A stretch of DNA of 64,000 nucleotides from Streptacidiphilus melanogenes (GTDB lineage Bacteria > Actinomycetota > Actinomycetes > Streptomycetales > Streptomycetaceae), in NCBI RefSeq assembly GCF_000787835.1, contig NZ_BBPP01000004.1, positions 81,428 to 145,427 of the forward strand. The letters are read 5' to 3'. Positions 1 to 9,200 of the stretch are shown here, in pieces (the stretch's first letter is position 1; every line of letters begins with the position of its first letter). The notes beneath the pieces were generated by a model. The model saw only the letters and a list, made by a program, of their open reading frames with translations. It did not search any database and had not been told where the DNA came from. Made by a program: the position numbers and the translations under genes.

Positions 1-405
1 TTCTTCGTCCCGCGCCCGCTCCAGGAGGCCACGCTCGAACTGGCCTCAGCTCCCGCCTGGGCACGCCATCTGCGCAGCCTGGCGGCCACGTTGAGCGAGC
101 GGCGAAGCGCGCTCGGCGCGGCCCTGGCCCGCTGCCTCCCGGATCTTCCGCCCGCACCCCTGGCCCCGGGCGGCTACCTCGCCTGGCTTCCCCTCCCGTT
201 CCGTGCGGACGAGGTCTCGGTCGCCACGGCGGCGCTGCGCGCCGGCGTCGCGGTCACCCCGGGCGCCGCGTACTTCGCGGCGGAGCCGCCCGCTCCGCAC
301 CTGCGGCTCACCCACGTGGCCGCGGTGAGCCCCGCCCAACTCGCGGAGGGCGTCGCCCGGCTGGGCGAGGCGTGGGTCAACCTCCATGGGGCGAACGCTC
401 GGTAG
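1..405 (+). CDS. PLP-dependent aminotransferase or MocR-type regulator, C-terminal part
   Basis: The open frame enters from the left edge in frame 1 and gives about 134 residues before a TAG. The segment looks like the small C-terminal domain of fold-type I aminotransferases: an alternating helix with arginines, then a Gly-Gly-Tyr-x-x-Trp-Leu-Pro-Leu turn, then 'GVAVTPGAAYF', then 'HLRLTHVAAVS', where the arginine is the usual carboxylate-binding one. In actinomycetes this C-terminus is found both in stand-alone aminotransferases and in MocR/PdxR-type GntR regulators, which carry the same domain behind a wHTH. The N-terminus lies outside the window, so the two cannot be separated. The next gene points toward it and is separated by 28 bp. 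Confidence 0.75.
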   Translation, partial: FFVPRPLQEATLELASAPAWARHLRSLAATLSERRSALGAALARCLPDLPPAPLAPGGYLAWLPLPFRADEVSVATAALRAGVAVTPGAAYFAAEPPAPHLRLTHVAAVSPAQLAEGVARLGEAWVNLHGANAR

Positions 406-433
406 GGATGAGCCCGGGACGGTCCGGTGCGGG

Positions 434-1105
434 TCAGTAGGCGACGCCGACCACGGCCCGTTCGGTCTCGGGCATCGTGAGGCTGCGCAGCATCAGATCG
501 GCCACGTCCGCGCGGGAGATCTTGGTGCCGCCGCGCAGGTTGCGGCCCAGCGCGGTGCGGTAGTGACCGGTGTGCGGCTTGTCGTTCAGCTGCGGCGGGC
601 GGACGACCGTCCAGCTCAGGCCGCTGGCGCGGATCTCGTCCTCCATCACGGCCAGGTCCGCGTAGTGGTCGCGCAGGACGCGCTTGACGACGGGGCTGAG
701 CAGGTGCCGCATGAGGAAGCCGTCGCCCTCGTCGTGCCGCGGCGGGTGCGGACGCGCGGGGGAGGGGAAGGTGCCGATCGGTGCGGCGCTGACGACGACC
801 AGGCGCTCGCTGCCGACCGCGTTCATCGCCTCGATCAGGGCCCTGGTGCCGCGCGCGGCGACACCGTGGTCGGCCCTCGTACGCGCGCCCAGTCCGGAGA
901 GGACCGCGTCGGCGCCGGCCATCGCCGAGCGCAGCGCGTCAGTTTGGGCGTCGGGTGCGGAGAGGTCCACGGCGACGGCGTCCACCTCGACGTCGAGCCG
1001 GGCCGGGTTGCGGACCACGGCGGTGACTTCGTGCCCGGCCGCGAGCGCCTGCGCGAGCAGTTGTCGGCCGATGCCGCCGGTGGCGGCCACGATGGTGAGC
1101 TTCAT
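434..1105 (-). CDS. NAD(P)-binding SDR/NmrA-like reductase
   Basis: A 223-aa protein with an N-terminal Rossmann signature TGGIG (residues 9-13) directly after the first beta strand, the layout of atypical short-chain dehydrogenases (NmrA/YwnB-like NAD(P)H-binding proteins). No SYK-type catalytic triad is evident, as is usual in this subgroup, so it could be a reductase or a redox-sensing binding protein. The frame stays open upstream, but the ATG at 1105 is chosen because it immediately precedes the nucleotide-binding strand. The gene is divergent from a MarR gene with only 73 bp between start codons and a palindrome in that gap, so MarR control is likely (inference). Confidence 0.85.
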   Translation of the reverse strand: MKLTIVAATGGIGRQLLAQALAAGHEVTAVVRNPARLDVEVDAVAVDLSAPDAQTDALRSAMAGADAVLSGLGARTRADHGVAARGTRALIEAMNAVGSERLVVVSAAPIGTFPSPARPHPPRHDEGDGFLMRHLLSPVVKRVLRDHYADLAVMEDEIRASGLSWTVVRPPQLNDKPHTGHYRTALGRNLRGGTKISRADVADLMLRSLTMPETERAVVGVAY

Positions 1106-1153
1106 GGGAAATACCCCTGCCGATGCGTGGTGCGGGTAGTGTTCCTTTGTAAG

Positions 1154-1166
1154 CCATACTCTATGG
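1154..1166. promoter_or_regulatory. Inverted repeat, candidate MarR operator
   Basis: CCATA-CTC-TATGG is a perfect 5-bp inverted repeat with a 3-bp spacer in the 73-bp gap between the divergent reductase and MarR genes. It is AT-rich against a very GC-rich background. MarR proteins usually bind such palindromes in divergent promoters, so this is the best operator candidate. That role is inferred from position only. Confidence 0.5.
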
Positions 1167-1178
1167 AGACCGTAACAT

Positions 1179-1667
1179 ATGACTTCCAAAGTATCCAGGG
1201 GCGAGGCCGCCCGTCGGGATGCCCGGCGCGAGGTCCGGGAGGGGCTGCGCGAGGTCGGCGTCCAGCTGGCCCAGTTGAACCGCCGGGTCAGCGGCCGGCT
1301 CGGGCTGCGGGACGCCGACATGGACTGCCTGGACCTGATCGGTCGGCTCGGCCCCATCGGCGCGGGGCCGCTCGCCAAGGCGGCCGGCCTCCACCCGGCG
1401 ACCCTCACCGGCGTGCTCGACCGCCTCGAACGCGCGGGCTGGATCGTCCGCGAGCGAGACGCCGAGGACCGGCGCGTGGTCCGGATCCGGGCGCTGCCCG
1501 AGCGCGGCAAGGAGGTGCTGGCGCAGTTCGCCGGGATGAACGGCGCGGTGCAGGAGATCTGCTCCCGCTACGACGAGCAGCAACTCTCCGTCATCGCCGA
1601 CTTCCTTGCGCGCGTCGCCGAGGCAGGCCGCGTCTCGACGCTGGCGCTGGACGAGGCGGAGCGGTAG
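1179..1667 (+). CDS. MarR-family transcriptional regulator
   Basis: 162 aa. The centre carries a winged helix-turn-helix: 'GPLAKAAGLHPATLTGVLD' as the helix-turn-helix, followed by a wing with Asp-Ala-Glu-Asp-Arg-Arg that matches the conserved DxxDRR motif of MarR proteins. Flanking helices at both ends would form the dimerisation domain. The length is normal for the family. The ATG at 1179 lies 12 bp beyond a palindrome. It most likely represses itself and the divergent NAD(P)-binding reductase, and responds to a small aromatic or oxidant ligand; the ligand cannot be read from the sequence. Confidence 0.9.
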   Translation: MTSKVSRGEAARRDARREVREGLREVGVQLAQLNRRVSGRLGLRDADMDCLDLIGRLGPIGAGPLAKAAGLHPATLTGVLDRLERAGWIVRERDAEDRRVVRIRALPERGKEVLAQFAGMNGAVQEICSRYDEQQLSVIADFLARVAEAGRVSTLALDEAER

Positions 1668-1753
1668 CGCTGCCCCTGAGGCGCCCATCTGTGGTATCCC
1701 GGGGCACAATTGGCGGCTCGACGACTCGGACGCGGTGGAGGAGTGGTGATCGG

Positions 1754-2380
1754 ATGGCCGTGCGGGACGCACTCAGCCGGGGCGCGGTGCTGGACGCCGC
1801 CGCCGAGCTCGTCCGCGCCCACGGGCCGGGCGCGCTGACGATGCGTCGACTCGCAGCCGAACTGGGCTGCGCTGTCACCGCGATCTACTGGCACGTCGGC
1901 AACCGCGAGGCGCTGCTGGACGAGCTGGTCGCGCGGACGGTCGAGGAGATGGGGGAGATCCGCGCCGAGGGGCGCACGCCGGCGGAGCGCGCCGAAGCCG
2001 TCGCCCTCGCCCTGCGCCGCAAGCTGCGGGCCCGCCCGCATCTGATCGCCCTGGTCCACGAGCGCGGCCTCACCGAGCTGATGATGCTGCCCGCGCAGCG
2101 CGCCCTCGTCCACGAGGCCCACGCCGCAGGACTGCGCGGCGCCGCCGCGGCGGAGGCCGTGCGGGCACTGCAGTTCCAGGTCGTCGGCTTCGTGCTGGTC
2201 GAGCGCAACCGCGAACGGGCTCCCGCCCAACACCCGGGAGAACCCGACCTCTGGACCGCCGAGACCGCCGAGCAGGACCCGGAGCTCGCCACCTCCTTCG
2301 CGGCGGCCCCCGACCTCGACACTCTCTTCCGCGCCTCGGTCCGGGGGCTCATCGCCTCCCTGTGGGAGGTTCGCGGCTAG
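1754..2380 (+). CDS. TetR-family transcriptional regulator
   Basis: 208 aa. The N-terminal 55 residues have the TetR layout: a first helix, then 'LTMRRLAAELGCAVTAIYWH' as the helix-turn-helix with the family's Tyr-Trp-His end, then 'NREALLDELV'. The C-terminal domain is a helical ligand/dimer domain of usual length. The ATG at 1754 has a purine-rich GGTGGAGGAG stretch upstream; alternative GTGs nearby are out of frame. The stop codon overlaps the convergent VOC gene's stop inside a single CTAG. The target gene is not obvious. Confidence 0.88.
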   Translation: MAVRDALSRGAVLDAAAELVRAHGPGALTMRRLAAELGCAVTAIYWHVGNREALLDELVARTVEEMGEIRAEGRTPAERAEAVALALRRKLRARPHLIALVHERGLTELMMLPAQRALVHEAHAAGLRGAAAAEAVRALQFQVVGFVLVERNRERAPAQHPGEPDLWTAETAEQDPELATSFAAAPDLDTLFRASVRGLIASLWEVRG

Positions 2381-2772
2381 GCGGTGCGCGTCAGCAGGAC
2401 CCAGATGTGACCGAACGGGTCACGGAGCATCGACCTACGGGCGGGGTAGGGCATGTCGGTCGGCGGGGCGAGAAGTTCGGCACCGGCTGCGACGGCCTGG
2501 GCGGTCAGGCCGTCCACGTCCGGGACGTAGACGTGCAGACCGACGGACGGGCCGTCGGCCTCCGGCGGAGAGAACGGGGCATGCGCGTCGCCGAGCATGA
2601 GCGTCGAGCCGTGCACCTTGATCTCGGCGTGGCCGATCCGTCCGTCGTCGCCCTCGTGCCTGAAGATCTCGGTCGCTCCGAACGCAGCCGCGTAGAACTT
2701 GATCGCTTCGGCGGCGCCTTCCAGCATCACCTGCGGGATGACGGCGTACTTGTACTGCTCGGGGATCTCCAT
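2377..2772 (-). CDS. VOC-superfamily (PhnB/glyoxalase-like) protein
   Basis: 131 aa, the usual length for a two-beta-alpha-beta-beta-beta-module VOC protein. It has the opening 'VIPQVMLEGAAEAIKFYAAAF', a middle strand 'GHAEIKVHGSTLMLGD', and the end 'MLRDPFGHIWVLLTR', which is the typical 'DPFGH.W' motif of PhnB/YP_-type glyoxalase-fold proteins. Members of this subgroup are often uncharacterised or act in antibiotic resistance or aromatic modification; no substrate can be assigned. The start at 2772 is the ATG that directly precedes the conserved N-terminus. The gene is convergent with the TetR gene. Confidence 0.85.
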   Translation of the reverse strand: MEIPEQYKYAVIPQVMLEGAAEAIKFYAAAFGATEIFRHEGDDGRIGHAEIKVHGSTLMLGDAHAPFSPPEADGPSVGLHVYVPDVDGLTAQAVAAGAELLAPPTDMPYPARRSMLRDPFGHIWVLLTRTA

Positions 2773-2836
2773 GCGCGGCACGCTAGGACCTGCCGGTCGG
2801 TCAGGGATCGAGCGAACGTCGAGTGCGCTTTGACGC

Positions 2837-3706
2837 TCAGCTCTCCTCCGCGACCAGATGCGCGGTGAAGCTGAAGCGGTCGCCGCGGTAGAGGGAGCGG
2901 ACGCACTCGACGGGGAGGCCGCCGCGGTCCCGGGTGACGCGGTTGAGCAGCAGCATCGGGAGGGCCGGGCTGGTGCCGACCAACTGCACCTCGCGGGGGG
3001 AGGCGAGCACCGTCTCGATGCGCTCGTCCGCGTCCGCGAAGACGACACCGGCGGTGCGCAGGTAGGCGTAGAGCGAGGTGCGCGGGTCGAAGTCGGTGGC
3101 GAGTGCCGGGAAGCGTTCCGCTGAGAGGTAGGTGCTCTCCAGACCCACGCGCTCCTCGTCCGCGAACAGCAGGCGCTCCAGGTGGAAGACCGGTGCGCCG
3201 GCCTCGACGCGCAGTCCCGACGCGAGTGCCGGGTCCGCGGCGAGCTGCTCGAACGCCACCAGCTCGCGGCCGGGCCGACGGCCCTGGCGGCGCAGCCCCT
3301 CGGTGTAGCTGGCCAGGATCAGCGGCTGCACCAGCTTGGGCCCGGCCGCCACCGTCGAGCGCCCGCTGCGCTGGACGCGCCCCTCCAGCCGCAGTTCCCG
3401 GATCGCCTGCCGCACGGTCATCCGGGAGACGCCGAACCGCTCCGCGAACTCGCGCTCGGTCGGCAGCGGCGTCCCCTGGCCGAGCTCGTCCAGGACCGCG
3501 TCGATCTTCTGCTTCACCTGGAAGTACTTCGGCAGCTCCCCGCGTTCGGGCACCCCGGCCCGCGAGGCGGCCAACATCGCGGGAGTGTCGGGGGTGACCG
3601 GCGCGACGGGCGTGACGGGCACGACGGAACGGGTCGCGCTCCGCGGTTCGACGGGCAGGCTGCTCACGCCTGCGAGCCTAGCCGAGCCGGTCACGTGGGC
3701 GGACAC
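2837..3706 (-). CDS. GntR/HutC-family (DasR-like) regulator with UTRA domain
   Basis: 289 aa. The N-terminal ~50 residues are Pro/Thr/Val-rich and low in complexity. Next comes a GntR winged helix ('PTEREFAERFGVSRMTVRQA', then 'LRLEGRVQRSGRSTVAAG') and a UTRA effector domain with 'FHLERLLFADEERVGLESTY' and 'PVECVRSLYRGDRFSF'. This is the architecture of Streptomyces DasR, which binds phosphorylated amino sugars; here no sugar operon lies beside it, so the effector is open. The true start may be downstream of the low-complexity leader, near 3580. The next gene on the same strand encodes a peptidoglycan lytic enzyme, so a link to amino-sugar or wall sensing is possible (inference). Confidence 0.88.
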   Translation of the reverse strand: MSAHVTGSARLAGVSSLPVEPRSATRSVVPVTPVAPVTPDTPAMLAASRAGVPERGELPKYFQVKQKIDAVLDELGQGTPLPTEREFAERFGVSRMTVRQAIRELRLEGRVQRSGRSTVAAGPKLVQPLILASYTEGLRRQGRRPGRELVAFEQLAADPALASGLRVEAGAPVFHLERLLFADEERVGLESTYLSAERFPALATDFDPRTSLYAYLRTAGVVFADADERIETVLASPREVQLVGTSPALPMLLLNRVTRDRGGLPVECVRSLYRGDRFSFTAHLVAEES

Positions 3707-3739
3707 CGCAGTGGCCGCACGCCCGGAGGCCCGGCCGCC

Positions 3740-4972
3740 TCAGGCGGCAATCGGTGCCGGCCGGGCGCTGCCGGTGGCCGGCGCCGTGCCGGCACTGCCG
3801 CTCGGGTCGGGAGTCGGCGTCGCGGAGCAGGTCGGCGGGTTGCCCGTCGGCGAGCTCGAAGGAGAAGCACTCGAAGGAGAGGCGCTCGAAGGCGGCGCGC
3901 TGGCCGTCGGAGACGGGCCGCTCGGTCCGGGGCAGGGTGGGACCGACACGGTGCCGCTGGGAGTGGGGGACGCGCTCGACGTCGTGGTGGGTTGCGTGCT
4001 GCCGGTACCGGTGCCGGCGCTCGGGGTGGGCGAGCCGCCGGCGCTGCGGGACGGACCGGCACCGGGCGAGGTCGACGCGGGCGGCGTCGCTTTCGTGCTC
4101 CCCGGCGTCGTAGCCGTGGGGGTGCCAGGGGCGCCAGGGGTGTCGGACGGCGGGATCGTCGACGAGGCGGTGGGGACGGTCGGGGAGGAACGGTAGTAGC
4201 TGATCCAGGCGGTGACCGTGGCCAGGTAGGCCGGAGAGTGGTTGTACGACAGGATGGCGGCGTCCAGATCCGCGGTCCGGCCCAGATCGCGTCCGTCGGC
4301 GCACAGGTAGTGGCCGGCAGCGAGTGCGGCGTCGTAGACGTTGTTCGGGTCGGCGACACCGTCCCGGTTGCCGTCGACCCGCCAGGACGCCCACGTGGAG
4401 GGCAGGAACTGCATCGGACCCTCGGCGCGTGCCCAACCGCCGCCGGGGGCGGGGACGGCGGCGTTGCCGTTCGTTCCGTCCAGGGCCGGTCCCAGGATCG
4501 GGGACCGGGTGGTGCCGTCGGCCGTGACGTTCCCGCCGTCGGCCTGGCCCGATTCGACCTCGCCGACAGCGGCCAGCACGGTCCAGTCGAGATGGCAGCC
4601 CGGATCGGATGCCGTGACGGATCGTTGTGCGGAGCGGTAGGCGTCCCAGACGACCGACGGAATCCCCGAACCTGCCGGGATGGTGACGCCCCCGGTGCCG
4701 GGTGCCGCGTCGGGGGAGGAGGCGCCGGGGGAACCCGTCGGCGTCGGGGGAAGAACCAGGTCCAGCGGTCCGCCGTCACCGGTGGCGGAGGTCGCGTGCG
4801 TGGCGGCGGGAGTGGCTGCGGCCGCGGCCGTCGGGGCCGGCTGGCCGACCACTGCGGCGAGGACGACGGCACCCGCGAGCGAAGCCGCCGTGCACCACAG
4901 CCGTGCGCGGTCGGGCCGAGCCCTGTGCTTCGCGGGTCCGATCGTGCGGCGGTGCGGTCGGTGGGTGTTCAC
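3740..4972 (-). CDS. Secreted lytic transglycosylase with Pro/Ser/Thr-rich tail
   Basis: About 410 aa from a GTG at 4972. A basic N-terminus and hydrophobic stretch 'GAVVLAAVVGQPAPTAA' form a signal peptide. The core holds 'VLAAVGEVESG' with the candidate catalytic glutamate, then 'GPMQFLPSTW', a 'DGNRDGVADPNNVYDAA' loop and 'AILSYNHS', which together are hallmarks of MltB/SLT-like murein lytic transglycosylases of actinomycetes. The last ~150 residues are almost only Pro, Ser, Thr, Gly and Ala, a wall-spanning or disordered tail. An in-frame ATG at 5110 would add 46 repetitive residues (PHPDVP-type) without a signal-like start, so the GTG is preferred. It cleaves glycan strands outside the membrane. 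Confidence 0.8.
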   Translation of the reverse strand: MNTHRPHRRTIGPAKHRARPDRARLWCTAASLAGAVVLAAVVGQPAPTAAAAATPAATHATSATGDGGPLDLVLPPTPTGSPGASSPDAAPGTGGVTIPAGSGIPSVVWDAYRSAQRSVTASDPGCHLDWTVLAAVGEVESGQADGGNVTADGTTRSPILGPALDGTNGNAAVPAPGGGWARAEGPMQFLPSTWASWRVDGNRDGVADPNNVYDAALAAGHYLCADGRDLGRTADLDAAILSYNHSPAYLATVTAWISYYRSSPTVPTASSTIPPSDTPGAPGTPTATTPGSTKATPPASTSPGAGPSRSAGGSPTPSAGTGTGSTQPTTTSSASPTPSGTVSVPPCPGPSGPSPTASAPPSSASPSSASPSSSPTGNPPTCSATPTPDPSGSAGTAPATGSARPAPIAA

Positions 4973-5150
4973 GCGCTGCTGGTCTCCGTCGAGTGGAACG
5001 TCGGGATGTGGGATGCCGGGGGCTGGAACGTCGCGGTGTGGACCGCCGGGGTCCGCAGCGTCGGGGTGAGGGACGCGTCGCAGAGCCCTCGGGGTGCTGC
5101 CGCCCGCCATGTTGGCACGGAGACAGCACCCCTCGGATGCCGGCCCGGCG

Positions 5151-6089
5151 TCAGCCGATGGCGATGACGGGGTGGTCGGCGGGGTTGATCCACTGCATGA
5201 CCTGGGCCATGAAGGTGGCCGGGACCGCCACGCAGCCGGCGGTGGGCCCAGCCTGGGGGCCGAGGTCGTGGAAGAAGATGCCGGCGCCGCGGCCCTTGAC
5301 GGCCGGGTTCATGTTGAAGTTGATGACGAGGGCGTTGTGGTACTGGGTGGGGTAGTTGATGAGGTGTTCGCTGCCGTCGTCGCCCTGCTCGGTGAGGTGG
5401 AAGCCCCCTTGGGTGTCGGTGCGCATCTGGTTGTAGTAGGCGCTGGTGGGATCCTCGACCCACCAGTCGTGGGTGGTGACCTGGTGGTAGGGCATCTTGG
5501 TGCCGGGGTTGGCGCCGACGCCGAAGCCTTCGGTGATGGTGTAGGTGCCGGTGGGGGTGGTGTCGGTGCCCTGGGTCCGGGTGGCGCCGTTGGTGATCCC
5601 GTTGGCGCCGACGCGGGCGGAGGTGGTGCTGGCGATCTTCTGCCAGCTGGTGCCGCTCTTGGCCCACAGGGTGACGGTGGCGTAGGAGCCGGACGCCTTG
5701 ACGGTGATGACCTGGGTCGCCTGGCCGACCGCGACCGGAACCGGGAACGGGTTCGCGGGCGTGGGGTTGGTGACGTAGGAGCCGGCCGGGAGGACGAGCT
5801 TCTCGCCCGGGTGGATCACGTAGGGGGACGCGATGTGGTTGGCGGTAGCGAGGGCCTGGTAGCCGCCGGGGACGTGCTCCTTGTAGGCGATGCCGGAGAG
5901 GGTGTCGCCGGAGACGACGGTGTAGCTCGACACGGGGGTGGTGCCGGGCGGGGTGGTGGCGGCCTGGGCGCTGTTGGCGCCCGCGACGGCGGAGACCGCG
6001 GCGGCCGCACCCAGTGCGGTGGTGGCGGCCGCGCGGCGGGCGACGGGGGTCCGGGGCTTGGCGTGACGTCCGGATGAGCCGGAGGACAT
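5151..6089 (-). CDS. Secreted LysM-L,D-transpeptidase (YkuD fold)
   Basis: 312 aa. Signal peptide with basic start and Ala-rich core ending near AQA (residues 41-43). A LysM module follows at about 55-100 ('SYTVVSGDTLSGIA'), then a YkuD-type catalytic domain to the C-terminus. His274 in 'IFFHDLG' and Cys286 in 'GPTAGC' are the expected catalytic pair of L,D-transpeptidases. Such enzymes form 3-3 cross-links in peptidoglycan or act on small secreted substrates. The fold's usual SxGC reads TAGC here, a known variant. It sits next to the lytic transglycosylase on the same strand, which fits a wall-remodelling pair. A strong hairpin separates its start from the gene that reads toward it. Confidence 0.9.
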   Translation of the reverse strand: MSSGSSGRHAKPRTPVARRAAATTALGAAAAVSAVAGANSAQAATTPPGTTPVSSYTVVSGDTLSGIAYKEHVPGGYQALATANHIASPYVIHPGEKLVLPAGSYVTNPTPANPFPVPVAVGQATQVITVKASGSYATVTLWAKSGTSWQKIASTTSARVGANGITNGATRTQGTDTTPTGTYTITEGFGVGANPGTKMPYHQVTTHDWWVEDPTSAYYNQMRTDTQGGFHLTEQGDDGSEHLINYPTQYHNALVINFNMNPAVKGRGAGIFFHDLGPQAGPTAGCVAVPATFMAQVMQWINPADHPVIAIG

Positions 6090-6119
6090 GAGCGGGCTCC
6101 TAGGGGTTCAGACGGGGAA

Positions 6120-6156
6120 GGGTGGGGTCGCCCCGGAGGCCGGGGCGACCCCACCC
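6120..6156. terminator. Long GC hairpin, intrinsic terminator
   Basis: A 17-bp perfect stem (left arm ends at 6136, right arm starts at 6140) with a 3-nt loop lies 46 bp beyond the stop codon of the 1918-aa secreted protein and just upstream of the L,D-transpeptidase start. There is no T-run, as is normal for streptomycete terminators. It would insulate the two genes. Confidence 0.8.
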
Positions 6157-6201
6157 GGGGTCAGCCGCCCGCGCGGTGCGGGCTACTGGGTGGTGCGGTG
6201 G

Positions 6202-9200
6202 TTACCAGTTGACGCCGATCTGGAAGCGGGCGCCGGGGCTGGTGCGGGTGCCGTTGCCGGGGTAGTCCCAGAGCACGGCGCCGGGGCCGCGGGTGATGAT
6301 GTCGGGGTTGCCGTCACCGTTCCAGTCCGCGAGTGCCTCGACCGGGAAGTTGGTCCAGCCGGTGCCGAGTTCCACGCGCGCGGTGCTGGTGTCGTGGTTC
6401 GCGTCGCCCGGGTAGAGCCACAGGTTGCCGGAGGAGTCCATGGCGACCAGGTCCATGTGGCCGTCCTTGTCCCAGTCGACCAGCCCGGAGAGGGTGTAGG
6501 TGCTCCAGCTGGTGCCGATCTGGACGCGGGTGCCGAGGGTGCTGGTGCCGTTGATGCCGCCGGTGCCAGGGTAGTTCCACAGGGTGCCTGCGGAGTCCTT
6601 GGCCACGACGTCGGGCTTGCCGTCGCCGTTCCAGTCGCGGACGCCGGCGAAGCTGTAGGAGCCCCAGCCGTTTCCGATCTGCACGCGGGGGGTGCTGGTG
6701 TCGTGGTTGGCGTCACCGGGGTAGAGCCACAGGTTGCCGCTGGAGTCCCTGGCGACGATGTCGGGGTAGCCGTCACCGTTGAAGTCCGCGATGCCCGCGA
6801 TGGTGTAGCTCTCGAAGGCCCACCCGAGCAGGGTCGCGTTGCTCGGGCTCGGGCCGTGGCTGCCGTCGCCCCAGAAGATCCACAGGTCCCCGTCGGCGGC
6901 CTGGGCGACCAGGTCCGGGTGGCCGTCGCCGTTCATGTCCACGCTGTCGGCGAACACGTACGGACCGCCGGCGGCGTCGGACAGGTACAGGGCGCTCGCC
7001 TGGTTCCCGGACAGGGCGTAGGCGTAGGTCTGCACCCCGCTGACCGAACCGCTGAAGAAGTCGGTCGGAGTGGCGTTGTACAGGGCGCTGCCGACGGTGA
7101 ACGAGTTCGGCGCGTTCCAGGTGGTGACGCCGCTCGCCGAGGCGGCCAGTGCGCCGTTGACGTACAGCTGCGTGGTCTTGGCCGCAGCGTTGTAGACGCC
7201 CACCAGGTGGGTCCACTGCCCGGTGTTCACGCTGGTGCTGATGGCGTGCGTGAAGCCCGGGCTGGCGGTGTCGCCGTTGGTGACCGAGAAGTCCCAGGCC
7301 GGCTTGGACTGGTTGGCGTAGTTGTACTGCAGGTAGAACGAGCTGGCCTCGGCGCCCTGCTGGGCGGCGATGGTCATGTTGTGCGTCGGGGCGCTGGGCA
7401 GCTTCACCCAGGCCGAGACGGTGAAGCTCTTGCTGGTGTCCAGGACCGGGCTGCTGTCGGTGGCGGTGCCTGCGGTGCCGTCCAGGTTCAGTACGGTCCC
7501 GCGCATCGGGTCGTCGCCCCACGTGGCGCCGGTGCCGGACAGGGTCAGGGTCGCCTGGCCCGTGCTCGAGTTGAGGATGGTGCCGGGCGTCTGCGGGGTG
7601 TCGGTGGCGGCGGTGTCGGTAGCCACCGGCATGCCGTTGCCGTCGTTCGCCTGCCAGCTGTTCTGCGGGTTCAGGATCGCGTCGGACAGGGCGCCGTAAC
7701 CGGCCAGGGACAGGTTGGCGTGGTCGCCGCTGTCCGCCCACGGCGCAAGCCGCTCCTCACCGGCGTACGCGCTCGGAGCCGAGACGGCCCCGTCGAAGTC
7801 GGCGAAGTAGACGGCCGGGGTACCCCAGGGGCCGCCCAGGTTGTTCCCGCCGAGGTAGGCGTTGACGTCGACGCGGTTGGTGTCGGTGGTGCCGGTGCAG
7901 GGGTCGTTCGGGGTGGCGCCGTCGCCGCCGAATCCCTGGCAGGGAGTCAGCGAGGTCAGCACGACGTTGATGCCCCACCCGTTGAGCTGCTGGACCAGCG
8001 CCTGGTAGCCGTTGTTCTCCAGGTCGTTGCCGGCCGTCGAGTCGCCGCTGCGGGCCAGGAGGTCTTCCAGGCCTTCGCTCACCACCACGGTGTTGATGCC
8101 CGGCTGGTCCAGGATGTCGCGGTCGATCCGGGAGAGCGCGGACGGACCGCCGATGGCGCCGCCGTTGAGTGTCTCCGGGTTGTCCGTCATGAGCTGGTTG
8201 GACTCGATGCCCTCGGCGAGCACGCCGAACGGGGCGCTGCTGGTCGGCTCCGCCGAGGAGAGCGCGTCGGAGACGCGCAGGCCGTTGGAGTTGGGAGGCG
8301 AGGTGTTCGGCTGGAACGGGTCGGTCAGGTTGTCCCCGAGCACGGCCTCGGTGGGCACGTTGGCCGACTGGACGTCCAGACCCGTCACCAGGTCGGTGTA
8401 GTTGCCCTGGTAGGTGCCGGTGCCGGAGAACGGCGTGCCGGTGGTGTCGGTGGTCTTGTCACCGCTGCCGGACGCGCTCATGTACTGGTACGAGCCGTTG
8501 GCGTAGGAGTGCTGGACCAGGTAGGGCACGGAGTTGGTCAGCTGGTAGGAGACCAGCAGGTACTGACCGGCCGTCACACTGAAGCTGAGCGGGTCGCTGT
8601 AGACGGCGCCGCCCTGCGGAACGACGACGGACTGGCTGCCGCCGAACTTCAGCGTGGTCGGGGTGCCGGACGGGGTGGCGCTGGGGGAGCCGGAGTTCGA
8701 GCTGAGCGCGATGGTCGCGTGACCGATGTTCAGCGTGCTCGTGCCGATCCCGTTGTCCAGCTTGATGCGGACCGTGCCGCCCGACAGCGACGGCTTCAGC
8801 GCGATGCGGAAGGTCTGGTTGCTGAAGTTGCTGCCCTGGAAGTTGTAGTTGCCCTCGTTGGCGTTCGCCCAGGCACCGGTCCAGCTCTGCCCCGAGGGGG
8901 TCGCGGCGTAGGTGCCGTTGACCTCCGGGGTGCCGGCGGTGGTGTTGCGGGTCGAGATGCCGTACACGTGCAGCGCCTGGCCGCCCGTGCCCGAGCCGCT
9001 GACGTCCGGCAGGGTGACCGACTGGACCTGCAGGGTCGGGTCGATCGGGACGGAGAAGGGGTAGATCTTCAGGCCCTGGCCGGCGCCCGCCGTGACCTGC
9101 CCGGAGGGGCGGTTCCAGTGCGGCAGGGAGACCGCCGCGATGGACTGCGGTCCGGAGACCCAGTCAGGAACGGTCAGCGTGAACGTGGTGCTGGTGCCGT

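Noticed and set aside
386-2380. A 664-residue plus-strand frame fused to the TetR gene
   Set aside because: Only its last 208 residues match a protein family; the upstream part overlaps the reductase and MarR genes and is shadow sequence.
3182-5167. A 661-residue plus-strand frame over the GntR and transglycosylase genes
   Set aside because: Arg/Gly repeats without domain; opposite strand holds clear genes.
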